Positions 1-7,201 of a stretch of 64,000 nucleotides of DNA are shown piece by piece; the first letter of the stretch is position 1; each line of letters opens with the position of its first letter. Where the stretch lies: NCBI GenBank assembly GCA_003220225.1, contig QHRU01000056.1, positions 1 through 64,000 on the forward strand. The letters run 5' to 3'. Under the pieces are notes generated by a model that searched no databases, was not told the DNA's origin, and saw nothing but the letters and a program-made list of their open reading frames with translations. The position numbers and the translations under genes were made by a program. The stretch is from Candidatus Rokuibacteriota bacterium. Its GTDB lineage: Bacteria; Methylomirabilota; Methylomirabilia; Rokubacteriales; CSP1-6.

Positions 1-216
1 GGCAACGAGCCGCGCTCAACGTCGTGTGCGCCTCGACGCCTGGGCCGCCGCTCATCGCGCTGTTCACCATGCCTGAGGTCGCGGACAAACCACACCCGTA
101 TATGTCACCGGCTCTTACTGTTTCAACGTTCCGTTTCGTGCGAAGCTCCTTCGGTCGAAGATAGTACGTTGTCCGGTGATCCTCGCGCGACGCAGGGTTT
201 CCGGCATAGGAGAAGA

Positions 217-753
217 ATGACAAGGCCGGAGACTACATGTGGATACCGTAACTACATGCCTCCAATTAACGCCAACGCTGCGGTAAGGCGGCTGCTGGAA
301 TGTGTGCCGGACGAGTTTCTCACAGGCTTGGATCGTATTGTCCTTACGAATTCCTCCGGCGCACCTCGCTCAGAGCGCCGCCAAAGAATCTGGAGTAGAC
401 AGCATCGCAAGAGCCATCTAAGGCATGCGGCCGGTCTCTACCATCCGAACGCGAAAGGTCAGGCAGCCTGGATCGAAGTATTTGTCGACAAGATATTTGA
501 AAATGTTCCTCGCCTTGTCTGCTCAGTGTCGCTTGTTCGCGATCTCTTTCTCGCAAAGGTCATCTATCACGAGATAGGACATCACGTTCAACTGAGGGTC
601 CGCCCCCAAAGAGGGAACGTCGAAGCTCTAGCCGATGCGTGGGCGCGCCACTTGACGCTCATGTTCGTGCGCGAAAAGTACTGGTACACACTTCCGATTC
701 TCAATGCCTGGCGAATAGTGAGACATCGCAAAGCGACCGAACAGAAACAATAA
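217..753 (+). CDS. Putative zinc metallopeptidase with an HEIGH motif
   Basis: This 178-residue protein has an HExxH zinc-binding motif (HEIGH, about residues 118-122), followed 14 residues later by Glu136 in an EALADAWA stretch that could be the third zinc ligand. That is the gluzincin layout seen in small ImmA-like or M48-like peptidases. No signal peptide or membrane segment is evident, so it is probably cytoplasmic. The ATG at 217 was chosen because TAGGAG lies just upstream (208-212); an ATG at 256 is an alternative. Base composition is visibly less GC-rich than the rest of the window and codon use is relaxed, which suggests recent acquisition. No neighbouring gene suggests a substrate. 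The family is not recognised beyond the motif. Confidence 0.6.
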   Translation: MTRPETTCGYRNYMPPINANAAVRRLLECVPDEFLTGLDRIVLTNSSGAPRSERRQRIWSRQHRKSHLRHAAGLYHPNAKGQAAWIEVFVDKIFENVPRLVCSVSLVRDLFLAKVIYHEIGHHVQLRVRPQRGNVEALADAWARHLTLMFVREKYWYTLPILNAWRIVRHRKATEQKQ

Positions 754-1484
754 AATCTGCGGTGAGTGCTGGGCAACACCAATCCAACCCGTGCTCGGGG
801 CCGCCGGAATTGTCGAGGCTCGGGTTCGCGGCAGGAGAGACTCTTGTGCTGAAGGAAGGGGGCTTCCCTGGGGGCTCTTGTCGGATGGAGCATCGGGAGT
901 AGCTGATAGCGTAAAGGGCGTACGGTGCGGGGTCTTGTACGACGCTGTTGTGCCCGCTCAGCGCGCAATGAAATCGCGCACTTCAATTCTGCAAGTTCGA
1001 TCGCGTCCCCTCGGGGCCACCACTTGAATCACGCGTACTTAGCCTTGAATAATTTCAATCCCCTCCCATACCGCTCCGCCGTACAGCCAGGGAGTATCAA
1101 GGGCGAGATGCGGCCACGTCCATGAAGCGGTGCGACTTTTCAGTAAGTCCGACGGGTGTACACCGGCACAGGATGGAAACAGTGGAACCAGTCCCGGCAT
1201 TTTGGAAGGCTCGGATGCGTGGAACTCATAACCCAACGGTCGCTGGCGGTGTCTCGACGACTGCAGGGGGGTTGACCAGAATGCCAACGATCTTGGCAAC
1301 ACATGCGGCAAAGCACGGCCCATTTGCTTAAGTGATTCAGCCTGACGGAGGCCGTAACCACACGTAGGCGGTCGCATCGGACCGTTGGGTATCAGACCGC
1401 CACCATCAGGAGGACGCCGAGCGATCTCACGAGGTCACGCGACGTCGGGCCCGCGATGGGGCCGTTCCGGGACCGCGGCGGCTG
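754..1484. other. Stretch of about 730 bp without a convincing gene
   Basis: Six-frame ORFs here are short and lack domain-like sequence, and composition is less GC-rich than the flanking genes on the right. The only recognisable string is GGGGCCACCA (1013-1022) preceded by GTTCGATC, which resembles the 3' end of a tRNA but cannot be folded into one. A half-match to the window-wide operator (ATCGGACC at 1376-1383) lies near the right end. It may be degraded DNA flanking the acquired gene at 217. Confidence 0.5.
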
Positions 1485-1865
1485 TCACCATCGGTGAGGC
1501 TGAATGGCAGTGAACTTCAGGATGCGGAACGGCGGGTGCGCCGAGACCCACAGATGTCCGGTACGGGTCACGTATGTTCGGGCGGCCCTGAGCGCTTCCA
1601 CGAACGTCTGGGCAAACGATTCCGATGGGAGGCCCTCCGTGAAGACGATCCGGTCGAACGTGAGCGATTGCCCGGCGAGCGTGAATGCGCCGACACCCCG
1701 GGCGTCGCCGGCCCGGATCGCGACGACGCCGTCTTCGACCAGCCGAAGGGTGTAGCGCGCCGTCTTGTCGGGCGTGAGCGCTTGCCCATCAGGGCGCTCG
1801 ATCAGTGCGAGCTCCCACGTGTTGACGAGGAGCGCGGCTTGTCGAGCCATGAAAGAGCCGTGCAT
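1485..1865 (-). CDS. META/HslJ-like domain protein
   Basis: A 126-residue protein reading as one META (DUF306/HslJ) domain: NTWELA near the start, an alternating beta pattern with FTLAGQSLTFDRIVFTEG in the middle, and a closing YVTRTGHLWVSA strand. META proteins in Gram-negatives are usually periplasmic or lipoproteins linked to stress or drug resistance, but no signal peptide is clear here. The ATG at 1865 is preceded by AGGAG, which overlaps the TAA stop of the upstream pal-like gene (TAAGGAG). The two are therefore probably co-transcribed and coupled. ATG 1850 is an alternative start. Assignment rests on pattern and length. Confidence 0.6.
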   Translation of the reverse strand: MHGSFMARQAALLVNTWELALIERPDGQALTPDKTARYTLRLVEDGVVAIRAGDARGVGAFTLAGQSLTFDRIVFTEGLPSESFAQTFVEALRAARTYVTRTGHLWVSAHPPFRILKFTAIQPHRW

Positions 1866-1882
1866 GGGCCGGCGATCGCTCC

Positions 1883-2485
1883 TTACTGCGGCTTGATGAA
1901 GAACATCGCGCGGCGGTTCTGGGCCCAGCATGTCTCGCTCTCCTCGCGGCACAGCGGCCGCTCTTCTCCGTACGACACGACCGTGAATCGCGCCGATGCA
2001 ACGCCTTGCGCCACGAGGAAATTCATCGCGGACCGCGCACGGCGCTCACCGAGCGCGAGATTGTATTCGTTCGTGCCTCGCTCGTCACAATGCCCTTGCA
2101 CCAGCACGATATGGCCGGGGTTGTCGCGAAGCCAGCGCGCGTTGGCTTCGAGGATGCTGGCGTCGTCGGGACGGATGTCGGCCTTGTCGAACTCGAAATG
2201 GATCATCCGGAGCGCGTCGTTCGGTCCGAACTCGGCCGGTGCCGGCCGCGGGACGGGCGCGGCCGCCGGCTCGGGACGTGCCGGCTCGGCGGCGGCCGGC
2301 GCGGTGGCCACCGGCGGCGGTGCCGGCTGGGCGGGCGCCGGCAGCGGCGCGGGCGGCGTCGCCGCCCCGGTCGGAGCAGGCGCCGTGGCGACCGCGACGG
2401 CGGGGCGCTTCGCACACCCGCTGGTGCCGAGCGCCAGCGCGAAGGTGACGGCGACGACGAGGATCGAGCGAGGGAGACGGATCAT
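1883..2485 (-). CDS. pal: Peptidoglycan-associated lipoprotein (Pal/OmpA-like)
   Basis: A 200-residue lipoprotein. It has a signal peptide with lipobox LGTSGC, a long Pro/Ala-rich linker (about residues 30-90), and a C-terminal OmpA-like peptidoglycan-binding domain: IHFEFDKADIRPD, GHCDERGTNEYNLALGERRA, then VVSYGEERP. Pal anchors the outer membrane to peptidoglycan and works with the Tol system. Start ATG 2485 has a strong AAAGGAGGA ribosome site. The lipoprotein at 2506-2760 is upstream and the META protein downstream, forming a three-gene envelope operon. tolA, tolB, tolQ and tolR are not in the window. The long AP-rich linker is unusual for Pal but common in high-GC lineages. Confidence 0.9.
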   Translation of the reverse strand: MIRLPRSILVVAVTFALALGTSGCAKRPAVAVATAPAPTGAATPPAPLPAPAQPAPPPVATAPAAAEPARPEPAAAPVPRPAPAEFGPNDALRMIHFEFDKADIRPDDASILEANARWLRDNPGHIVLVQGHCDERGTNEYNLALGERRARSAMNFLVAQGVASARFTVVSYGEERPLCREESETCWAQNRRAMFFIKPQ

Positions 2486-2505
2486 GGCGGTCTCCTCCTT
2501 TCTAA

Positions 2506-2760
2506 TCACTTCTCGACAATGGTGCTCTGATCAACGGTGATCGCCGTGCCGAACCAGTCCTGCGAGCGAGCGAGGGCGACGTCGTCACGGGTCACCCGGG
2601 TCTGCGGCCCGTCCCGGTTGCGCACCGAAAAGCCCATGTGATCGCCCGAGGCGAAATGCACCGGGTGGCCCTTCCACTCAGCCCACTCTTGAGGCGTCGC
2701 GCAGCCGATCATCCATACCGCGACGCCCACGAGAACGCTGACGAGGGTGATGACACGGAT
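2506..2760 (-). CDS. Small lipoprotein with a probable AUC start codon
   Basis: This 84-residue protein is unassigned to a family. The ATG/GTG-only reading starts at GTG 2730 inside the hydrophobic stretch and gives a poor signal peptide. Ten codons upstream, an ATC codon (2760-2758) sits 7 nt after AGGAG. Initiating there gives a textbook lipoprotein signal: basic Arg2, a hydrophobic core, and lipobox MIGC with Cys20. The mature part has Trp-rich and charged segments with no recognisable domain. It is the first gene of the operon with pal and the META gene, and the operator at 2831-2848 lies about 70 bp upstream. The same apparent AUC start is seen in atpB. Confidence 0.6.
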   Translation of the reverse strand: MRVITLVSVLVGVAVWMIGCATPQEWAEWKGHPVHFASGDHMGFSVRNRDGPQTRVTRDDVALARSQDWFGTAITVDQSTIVEK

Positions 2761-2830
2761 GGCCGCTCTCCTTTCGACGACACGAGCTATCCGAGCGCGG
2801 TCAAGGGTATAGCGGTGGCTGGATGCGCCT

Positions 2831-2848
2831 ATCGGGTCTTGGTCCGAT
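2831..2848. promoter_or_regulatory. Palindromic operator, pal operon
   Basis: ATCGGGTCTTGGTCCGAT: near-perfect copy of the recurring 18-bp palindrome, about 70 bp upstream of the minus-strand lipoprotein-pal-META operon. Confidence 0.75.
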
Positions 2849-3022
2849 GCGGGACCGGAACAGCGGCGCGACGAGCTACCAGGCTTCCGGAGTGCCGAGG
2901 CTGGAGGGGCGTGGGCGTAATAAAAGAGCAGCAGGCGCTCGGCGCGTGCCTCGAGTGGACCACGCGGAGAGTCCTCAAGGTCACCTCCCCGACGCCGCCG
3001 GGTTCGAACGAACGCGGCGCCC

Positions 3023-3222
3023 TCAGTTGACGATGATGCGCACGTCGTGTTTCGTCAGCCACGCGCGTGCACGTTCCCATGCGTGAGGATCGTCGCTGTG
3101 CCAGCGCTCGATCGCCTTCCCTGAGATGGCCACGACACGACGTGGCCGCTGTTGGATTCTCGTCACCAGCTTAGCCAAGTCTGTCGGGCTTCCTCGGAGG
3201 TCACGGAGAAGCTCCTCCGTCT
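3023..3222 (-). pseudogene. Hypothetical protein fragment running into a tRNA remnant
   Basis: About 65 codons of coding-looking sequence (charged, with AISGKAIERWHSDDP and a C-terminal HDVRIIVN) remain open to 3253. The upstream codons are only the reverse complement of a tRNA 3' end (reading MVAPTGFEP, a familiar artefact of tRNA sequence). The gene therefore has no start of its own and looks 5'-truncated at the tRNA remnant. No family is recognised. Confidence 0.35.
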
Positions 3223-3224
3223 CA

Positions 3225-3252
3225 AACGGTTCGAATCCCGTTGGGGCCACCA
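3225..3252 (+). other. tRNA 3'-end remnant (possible attachment site)
   Basis: AACGG-TTCGAATC-CCGTT forms a T-arm-like hairpin followed by GGGGCCA and CCA, the layout of the last third of a tRNA. One extra C enlarges the T-loop, and no matching 5' acceptor, D-arm or anticodon arm lies upstream, so this is not a functional tRNA. Integrative elements commonly leave such 3' ends as att sites, and a tyrosine-integrase remnant lies about 100 bp away at 3332-3679. Confidence 0.45.
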
Positions 3253-3331
3253 TTTCGATTTAGTTGACGTTTTTCGCTCAGTGGTTTAGGAACATCGAAA
3301 TCTTCCTCGAACACGGAGCGCGTGCACAGCC

Positions 3332-3679
3332 TCACTCGCTCAACATCTTCGTCCCACGCTCCTCATACAATGACCCGCGCGCTTGAGCTGCGGCGGTCGG
3401 ATGCTCGTATAGGTCTGCGTGGTGTCGATCCGCGCGGGACCGAGGAGCGCGCGCACCTGCTCGAGGTCGTGGTGCTGCTCGAGCACTTCCATCGCGATCA
3501 GAAACGCGTTTGACGGCGAGTAATGGGCGACCGCAGCCTGGGCCGCGTGCAAGAACTCCTCCGCCGATCCCAACCGCCCCGACTGTGAAGCCGGCCGCGC
3601 GGAGCAAGATCTGCAGAGCCCGGGGCAGGGACACGTCGTCGTCGACGACGCACACGGCGCGTGCCTGCGACGTCGCCAT
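3332..3679 (-). pseudogene. Receiver-domain / tyrosine integrase chimeric pseudogene
   Basis: The 5' part (about 3535-3679) reads as the start of a FixJ-type receiver: VCVVDDDVSLPRAL with the acidic DDD pocket. A frameshift then leads to GSAEEFLHAAQAAV in the next frame. It continues directly into the C-terminus of a tyrosine recombinase: HDLEQVRALLG, RIDTTQTYTSIRPPQLKRA with the catalytic Tyr in TYT. A second frameshift precedes a final SLYEERGTKMLSE. The phosphorylation Asp of the receiver and the integrase Arg-His catalytic residues are missing. This is a non-functional junction of two gene ends and marks a decayed integrated element next to the tRNA remnant. Confidence 0.6.
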
Positions 3680-3714
3680 TAGCCGAATGTTACGACCCCG
3701 CGCGGTGGCCAGTT

Positions 3715-3732
3715 ATCGGACCTTGTGTGTAG
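3715..3732. promoter_or_regulatory. Degenerate operator (one good half-site)
   Basis: ATCGGACCTTGTGTGTAG: the left half matches the palindrome perfectly and the right half is decayed. It lies between the receiver/integrase remnant (minus) and the broken DUF3313 gene (plus). Confidence 0.4.
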
Positions 3733-3883
3733 GCCTCGCTCTGGACGTCGGCCGGCGAGAGGCGACCGACCCGTACGACGAAGGTCCCATCACATGCGCC
3801 CGATTGTCCGATGGCCACGGCGCCGGCAGGCTCCTACGATACCCGCTGCAGGCCACGTCGCGGCCATGGCGGAGGACACGAGC

Positions 3884-4340
3884 ATGAAGATCCCCGCTCA
3901 ACGTTCGCCCTCGCAGGTCTGACCCTTCTTGCCGCAGCGTGCGCCACGGCCAAGGGCGCCGACGTGAAAGCGCCAACGTCGAGCTTTCTCGGGCCGGACG
4001 CGCGCCTGCTGACGCCGGGCGACGTCTCCAAGGGCCAGGCGGGTCTGCGCTACTTCAACCCGGCCGCGCAGTGGCAGCAGTACAAAAGCGTCCTCATCGA
4101 GCCCGTGACGTTCTGGGGAGACGAGACCAGCAAGGTGGCGCCCTCCGACCAACAGGCGCTGGCGACCTATTTCAAGGGCGCCCTCGACAAGGAGTTCGGA
4201 GAAAAGTTCCAGGTCGTGTCCGAGCCCGGACCCGGCGTCGTCAGGGTTCAATTCGCGATCACGGATGCCGAAGCCGCCACGCCCGGCCTGCGCACGGTCG
4301 CGCTGGTCGTGCCGCAGCTGCGCACGGTCAACGCCGTTCA
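3884..4340 (+). pseudogene. Truncated, frameshifted DUF3313-like lipoprotein
   Basis: This is the first of three window copies of a lipoprotein family marked by LTPGDVSKGQAGLRY, NPAAQWQQYKSVLIEPVTFWGDE and ATPGLRTVALVVPQ. ATG 3884 starts a signal peptide, but a one-base shift within it puts the hydrophobic core and lipobox (LLAAACA) in a different frame. The 3' end stops matching the intact copies (27789-28478 and 51039-51743) after RTVNAV, losing about 90 residues including the GGGSxxxAAQWxWGDAENA block. DNA of other origin follows directly: a heme-motif fragment and IS481. The gene is non-functional. Confidence 0.7.
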
Positions 4341-4387
4341 TGCTGGAATTCCTCGGCGTGGCACTGCGCGCAGATCTGGGCTCCCAC
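4331..4387 (-). pseudogene. Scrap of a c-type cytochrome heme-binding segment
   Basis: Minus-strand reading VGAQICAQCHAEEFQ carries a CxxCH heme-attachment motif in the context typical of multiheme cytochrome N-termini (xVGxxxCxxCHxxxF). Only about 19 codons remain, squeezed between the IS481 fragment and the truncated DUF3313 gene. Confidence 0.4.
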
Positions 4388-4601
4388 ATGACTCGGCGCC
4401 GGCTCCCGTGAGGGCCCCGCGAGCGAGGCCGGGCCGGACTGCCACCACCACTCGGCCGCCCTGACCGTCTTCTCGCACACGCGGGCGGTTCGGCTCACGC
4501 GCCGAGCCGACGCGCCGAGCCGAGCGGCCCAGCCCCACCACCTCGCGGACAACTTCTGCTCGACCATGAGGCGTCAACCGGGCATTCTTGTGGATGTTCA
4601 T
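4388..4601 (-). mobile_element. 5' fragment of an IS481-family transposase
   Basis: The minus strand starts at ATG 4601 with NIHKNARLTPHGRAEVVREV, the characteristic N-terminus of IS481 transposases. After a frameshift it continues as ARVCEKTVRAAEWWWQSGPASL, the helix-turn-helix region (family pattern VCxKTVRKWxxRFxxxGxxGL). The DDE catalytic domain is absent. The element apparently truncated the gene now seen as a fragment at 4621-4908. Confidence 0.65.
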
Positions 4602-4620
4602 CCGGGGATCCTCCTCATCG

Positions 4621-4908
4621 ATCTGGCGTGCGACCTACATCTTGACGCACCTCATGGCCACGCCGGACGGCGCCGCGTACGCGCTCGCCCGGCGTCAGTA
4701 CTATGCGAGCACGAGCTACAACGGCGAGCAGTCCGTCGCGGGCTTCCTGCCCGTTTCGGACGGAACCGTCGTCGTGTTAGCCAGCCACGCCTTCACGGAC
4801 CAGGTCACCGGCTTCGGCGGCTCCATGAAGCGCAGCATCGGCAGCAGCATCATGGCGCGCAAGATGAGAGAGATTTTCGAGGCGGGCCGGAAGAAGGTTG
4901 GCTCGTAA
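4621..4908 (+). pseudogene. C-terminal fragment of an unrecognised protein
   Basis: About 95 codons with strong coding character, including ATYILTHLMATPDGAAYALA, SVAGFLPVSDGTVVVLASHAF and SIMARKMREIFEAGRKKV. There is no credible start: the reading frame upstream is IS481 5'-end sequence. It looks like the intact 3' end of a gene that lost its 5' part to the IS insertion. I do not recognise the family; the segment reads as a globular strand-helix domain end with a basic C-terminal helix. Confidence 0.4.
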
Positions 4909-4919
4909 GCCGTGTGGGC

Positions 4920-5309
4920 TCAGCGTACGGTCGACTGCCACACCGCCATACGTAGCTCGTCGACCCGGATCGGCCTCGTGACGTAACCCTGGAAGCCAGC
5001 GGCGCGGACACGGGCATCCGTCAGAGGCTCGGCGGTGACGAAGGCAAGAGCCGGCGCGGGCCGTCCGCGACGGTGGTGTTTCATCCTGAGCGCGGCGAGG
5101 AACCCGGGTCCAGCTGGCTCGACCAGCTCGAGGTCGCAGAGGATCACGTCCGCGACGAGCGCTGCCTCAGAGGCGCCCGCGGCGGTCGTGGTCGTGACGA
5201 GCACGCCGAGAGGCTCGAGCACGGCTCGGACGATCGCGCGAACGTCCGCATCGGCGTCGATGACGAGGACGTGGATGCCTTCGAGTCCCTGCCAAGCGTT
5301 CTGGCCCAT
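4920..5309 (-). CDS. Divergent stand-alone receiver domain protein
   Basis: A 129-residue CheY-like domain: HVLVIDADADVRAIVRAVLE supplies the acidic pocket, VILCDLEL the likely phospho-acceptor Asp, and AFVTAE the conserved Thr. The normally invariant Lys of the KP motif is Arg (YVTRPI). No output domain follows. Loss of the Lys often weakens phosphorylation-dependent signalling, so this may be a modulator or a weak phosphate sink. Start ATG 5309 was chosen because upstream sequence in the open frame is not receiver-like. It is 80 bp downstream of the AraC-type regulator on the same strand and may share its transcript. Confidence 0.65.
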   Translation of the reverse strand: MGQNAWQGLEGIHVLVIDADADVRAIVRAVLEPLGVLVTTTTAAGASEAALVADVILCDLELVEPAGPGFLAALRMKHHRRGRPAPALAFVTAEPLTDARVRAAGFQGYVTRPIRVDELRMAVWQSTVR

Positions 5310-5389
5310 TGATGGTGAGTGTGATGGGGCGGAGACCCGGCGACTCGGGTTCGGCACGACAAATTTGCCGTGGGCGACGACAGCGGCGG

Positions 5390-6421
5390 TCACTGCGGCG
5401 CCTGTCGAAAGGCCCGCGGCGATAGACCATGCCACGCCCGGAACGCGCGCTGGAAGGCGCTCGGATCGCGGTAGCCGAGCAGGAACGCCACTTCGGACAC
5501 CGCGAGACGGCCGTCGCGCAGCAGCGGCCGCGCCATCTCTTGCCGGAGCGCCGTCAGCACGGCGGCGAACGTCGTGCCCTCGGCGCGTAATTGACGCTGG
5601 AGTGTCCGCGCACTGACTCCCAGCGCGCGCGACACTTTGCCGAGCCCGGGGACGCCTTCGCTGAGTTCCGCCCAGAGGAGCCGCCGCACGCGATGCGCCG
5701 TCGACCGGTCGTCGCCGAGGCGCGCCAGCGTGTCGTCGGCGAGATGTTCCAGGTAGCCGGTCACCGTCGGATCGGACAGGACGACTGGCCGCTGCAGATC
5801 CGTGTTGTCGAGCAGCAGCGCCGTGGCGAGGGTGCCGAATTCCAGCGGTGCCCGAAAAAATCGCTCGTAGGGCGTGACGCCGTCCGGCCGCCGATACGGA
5901 AATTGCACGACAAGTGGCGCCAGCGGCGCCGCGGCGATCTCACGCAGGGTGGCGAGGAGGGCGGCGAGCCGGCTGTCGACCGCCGGGCGCAATGAGCGTA
6001 GCGCCGGCTGCGAGTCCACCCGCACCCACGTCGCCTCGGCGTCGCGGGCGAGGCTCACCACCAACGCGTCGGAGACGATCCGTCCGTAGCGGGCGAGACG
6101 CTCGAGCGCCGTCGAGACGGTCGTGCTGTACGCCATGACGCATCCGACGAGACCAAGGTCGCGCACGCGACAGTCGGCGCCGAGGCGCAGCCCTATCGTC
6201 GGCTCCGTCGCCTGCACCGTGATCGCTTTCCACAGGCGCGCCACTGCGGCCAACGGAATTCTCGCGTCCGGATTTCGTAATTGGCGCTCGTCGAGACCGG
6301 CCGCGCGCATGAGCTGCGCGTACGGTATCCCGAGCGCGCTCATGCGCGTGAGCGGCAGGAGCGCGAGCCGGGCGAGGCCCGACGGCTCGCTCACAGGATG
6401 GCCGGCATCAATCTTCGGCAC
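5390..6421 (-). CDS. AraC-family transcriptional regulator (arabinose-binding-like N-terminus)
   Basis: A 343-residue regulator. Residues about 25-210 match the Arabinose_bd/OruR type effector domain ([40 protein letters not shown]). Residues about 245-340 form the double helix-turn-helix ([20 protein letters not shown], then [20 protein letters not shown] with the typical FQRAFRxWHGxSPxxFR ending). Relatives such as OruR and ArgR-like AraC proteins control catabolic or fatty-acid genes. A perfect copy of the 18-bp palindrome lies 35 bp upstream (6456-6473), so the gene itself may be a regulon member. The target is unknown. Confidence 0.85.
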   Translation of the reverse strand: MPKIDAGHPVSEPSGLARLALLPLTRMSALGIPYAQLMRAAGLDERQLRNPDARIPLAAVARLWKAITVQATEPTIGLRLGADCRVRDLGLVGCVMAYSTTVSTALERLARYGRIVSDALVVSLARDAEATWVRVDSQPALRSLRPAVDSRLAALLATLREIAAAPLAPLVVQFPYRRPDGVTPYERFFRAPLEFGTLATALLLDNTDLQRPVVLSDPTVTGYLEHLADDTLARLGDDRSTAHRVRRLLWAELSEGVPGLGKVSRALGVSARTLQRQLRAEGTTFAAVLTALRQEMARPLLRDGRLAVSEVAFLLGYRDPSAFQRAFRAWHGLSPRAFRQAPQ

Positions 6422-6455
6422 GGGCCGAGAGTGCCATCAGTGACGTTGTAGCCTC

Positions 6456-6473
6456 ATCGGACCAAGGTCCGAT
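6456..6473. promoter_or_regulatory. Palindromic operator, perfect copy
   Basis: ATCGGACCAAGGTCCGAT: two exact 8-bp inverted half-sites around AA. It lies 35 bp upstream of the araC-like gene (minus) and directly abuts the GH63 fragment (plus). Confidence 0.85.
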
Positions 6474-6474
6474 A

Positions 6475-6615
6475 TGCGCGCTTGCCCTCTGGAACGGCGT
6501 GGACCCCATCGTGAAGGAGCGCCTGTTCGGTCTCACCAACAGCGAGGGCAATCACGGCGAGGACGTGAAGGAGTACTACTTCTATCTCGACAGCACGCCG
6601 ACCCACTCCTACATG
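6475..6615 (+). pseudogene. Internal fragment of a GH63/MGH1-like glucosidase
   Basis: Forty-seven codons read [19 protein letters not shown], then [20 protein letters not shown] and STPTHSYM. This is a signature stretch from the N-terminal region of the bacterial glucosidases related to mannosyl-oligosaccharide glucosidase (GH63), whose full length is about 850-900 residues. Homology begins two bases after the operator at 6456-6473 and stops at 6615. Neither the start nor the catalytic domain is present, so it is a translocated or leftover scrap. Confidence 0.7.
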
Positions 6616-6671
6616 ACCTCGCGCGTGGTGCATGCCGACCATGGCCGGAGCGGGATGGGACGGAAGGCACG

Positions 6672-6689
6672 ATGGGACCAAGAGCGGAT
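6672..6689. promoter_or_regulatory. Palindromic operator, receiver gene
   Basis: ATGGGACCAAGAGCGGAT: perfect left half and degenerate right half, 36 bp upstream of the receiver gene at 6725. Confidence 0.5.
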
Positions 6690-6724
6690 GGTCAAACGAC
6701 GGGCAGCAGTCCATTGTGTTGACG

Positions 6725-7090
6725 ATGCCCTCGTTGATCTGCGTGATCGACGACGATCGGTCGGTGCTGCGCGCGCTGCGACGGCTCCTCTGGGCCGAGG
6801 CGTTCGCCGTCGAGGCCTTCGGCTCGGCCGAGGAGTTCCTCGCCTCCGAGCACCGGGCCAACGCCAGGTGCCTTGTGCTGGACGTCAACCTGACCGGCCG
6901 GAGCGGATTGGAGCTGCAGGAGCAGCTGCTTCTGACCGGAGCCGCGCCGCCGATCGTCTTCATCACGGCCTACGACGACCGGGTCGCCCGCGAGCGCGCA
7001 TGTCGAGCCGGCGCCGTCGACTATCTACGGAAGCCATTCGACGACACGGCCCTTCTAGACGCAATCAATCGGGCCATCAGGGGTTCCTGA
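6725..7090 (+). CDS. FixJ-type stand-alone receiver
   Basis: A 121-residue receiver with all key residues: CVIDDD acidic pocket, phospho-acceptor Asp in LVLDVNL, Thr in FITAYDD and Lys in LRKPFDD. The alpha4-beta5-alpha5 face ([12 protein letters not shown]) is FixJ/TodT-like. No output domain follows. Start ATG 6725 was chosen because everything upstream in frame is GH63 scrap or operator. It lies just before the MASE1 kinase operon on the same strand and could be a third phosphorylation partner for that kinase. The ribosome site is weak. Confidence 0.85.
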   Translation: MPSLICVIDDDRSVLRALRRLLWAEAFAVEAFGSAEEFLASEHRANARCLVLDVNLTGRSGLELQEQLLLTGAAPPIVFITAYDDRVARERACRAGAVDYLRKPFDDTALLDAINRAIRGS

Positions 7091-7142
7091 CGTCGCGCAT
7101 TTCCTTGCCAGAGGCCGGAGGACCGTGGTAGAGAAGCCCTGA

Positions 7143-7160
7143 ATACGACCAAGGTCTTAT
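7143..7160. promoter_or_regulatory. Palindromic operator, MASE1 kinase operon
   Basis: ATACGACCAAGGTCTTAT: good match to the palindrome, 42 bp upstream of the kinase start at 7202. Confidence 0.7.
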
Positions 7161-7201
7161 GTGCGCCCGGGCGACGGTTCTCTTAGGCTTACAGGTCGGC
7201 G

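Noticed and set aside
798-1022. Possible tmRNA or tRNA (GGGGCC start at about 798, GTTCGATC and GGGGCCACCA at 1002-1022)
   Set aside because: The 5' and 3' ends are not complementary as an acceptor stem, no T-stem pairs around GTTCGATC, and no tag-peptide frame was seen.
1376-1393. ATCGGACC half-site as another operator
   Set aside because: The second half (TGGGTATC) does not match and no credible gene follows at the usual distance.
1013-3252. GGGGCCACCA at 1013-1022 and 3243-3252 as att repeats bounding a small island
   Set aside because: The shared sequence is only about 10 bp, and the pal operon between the copies looks native in composition.
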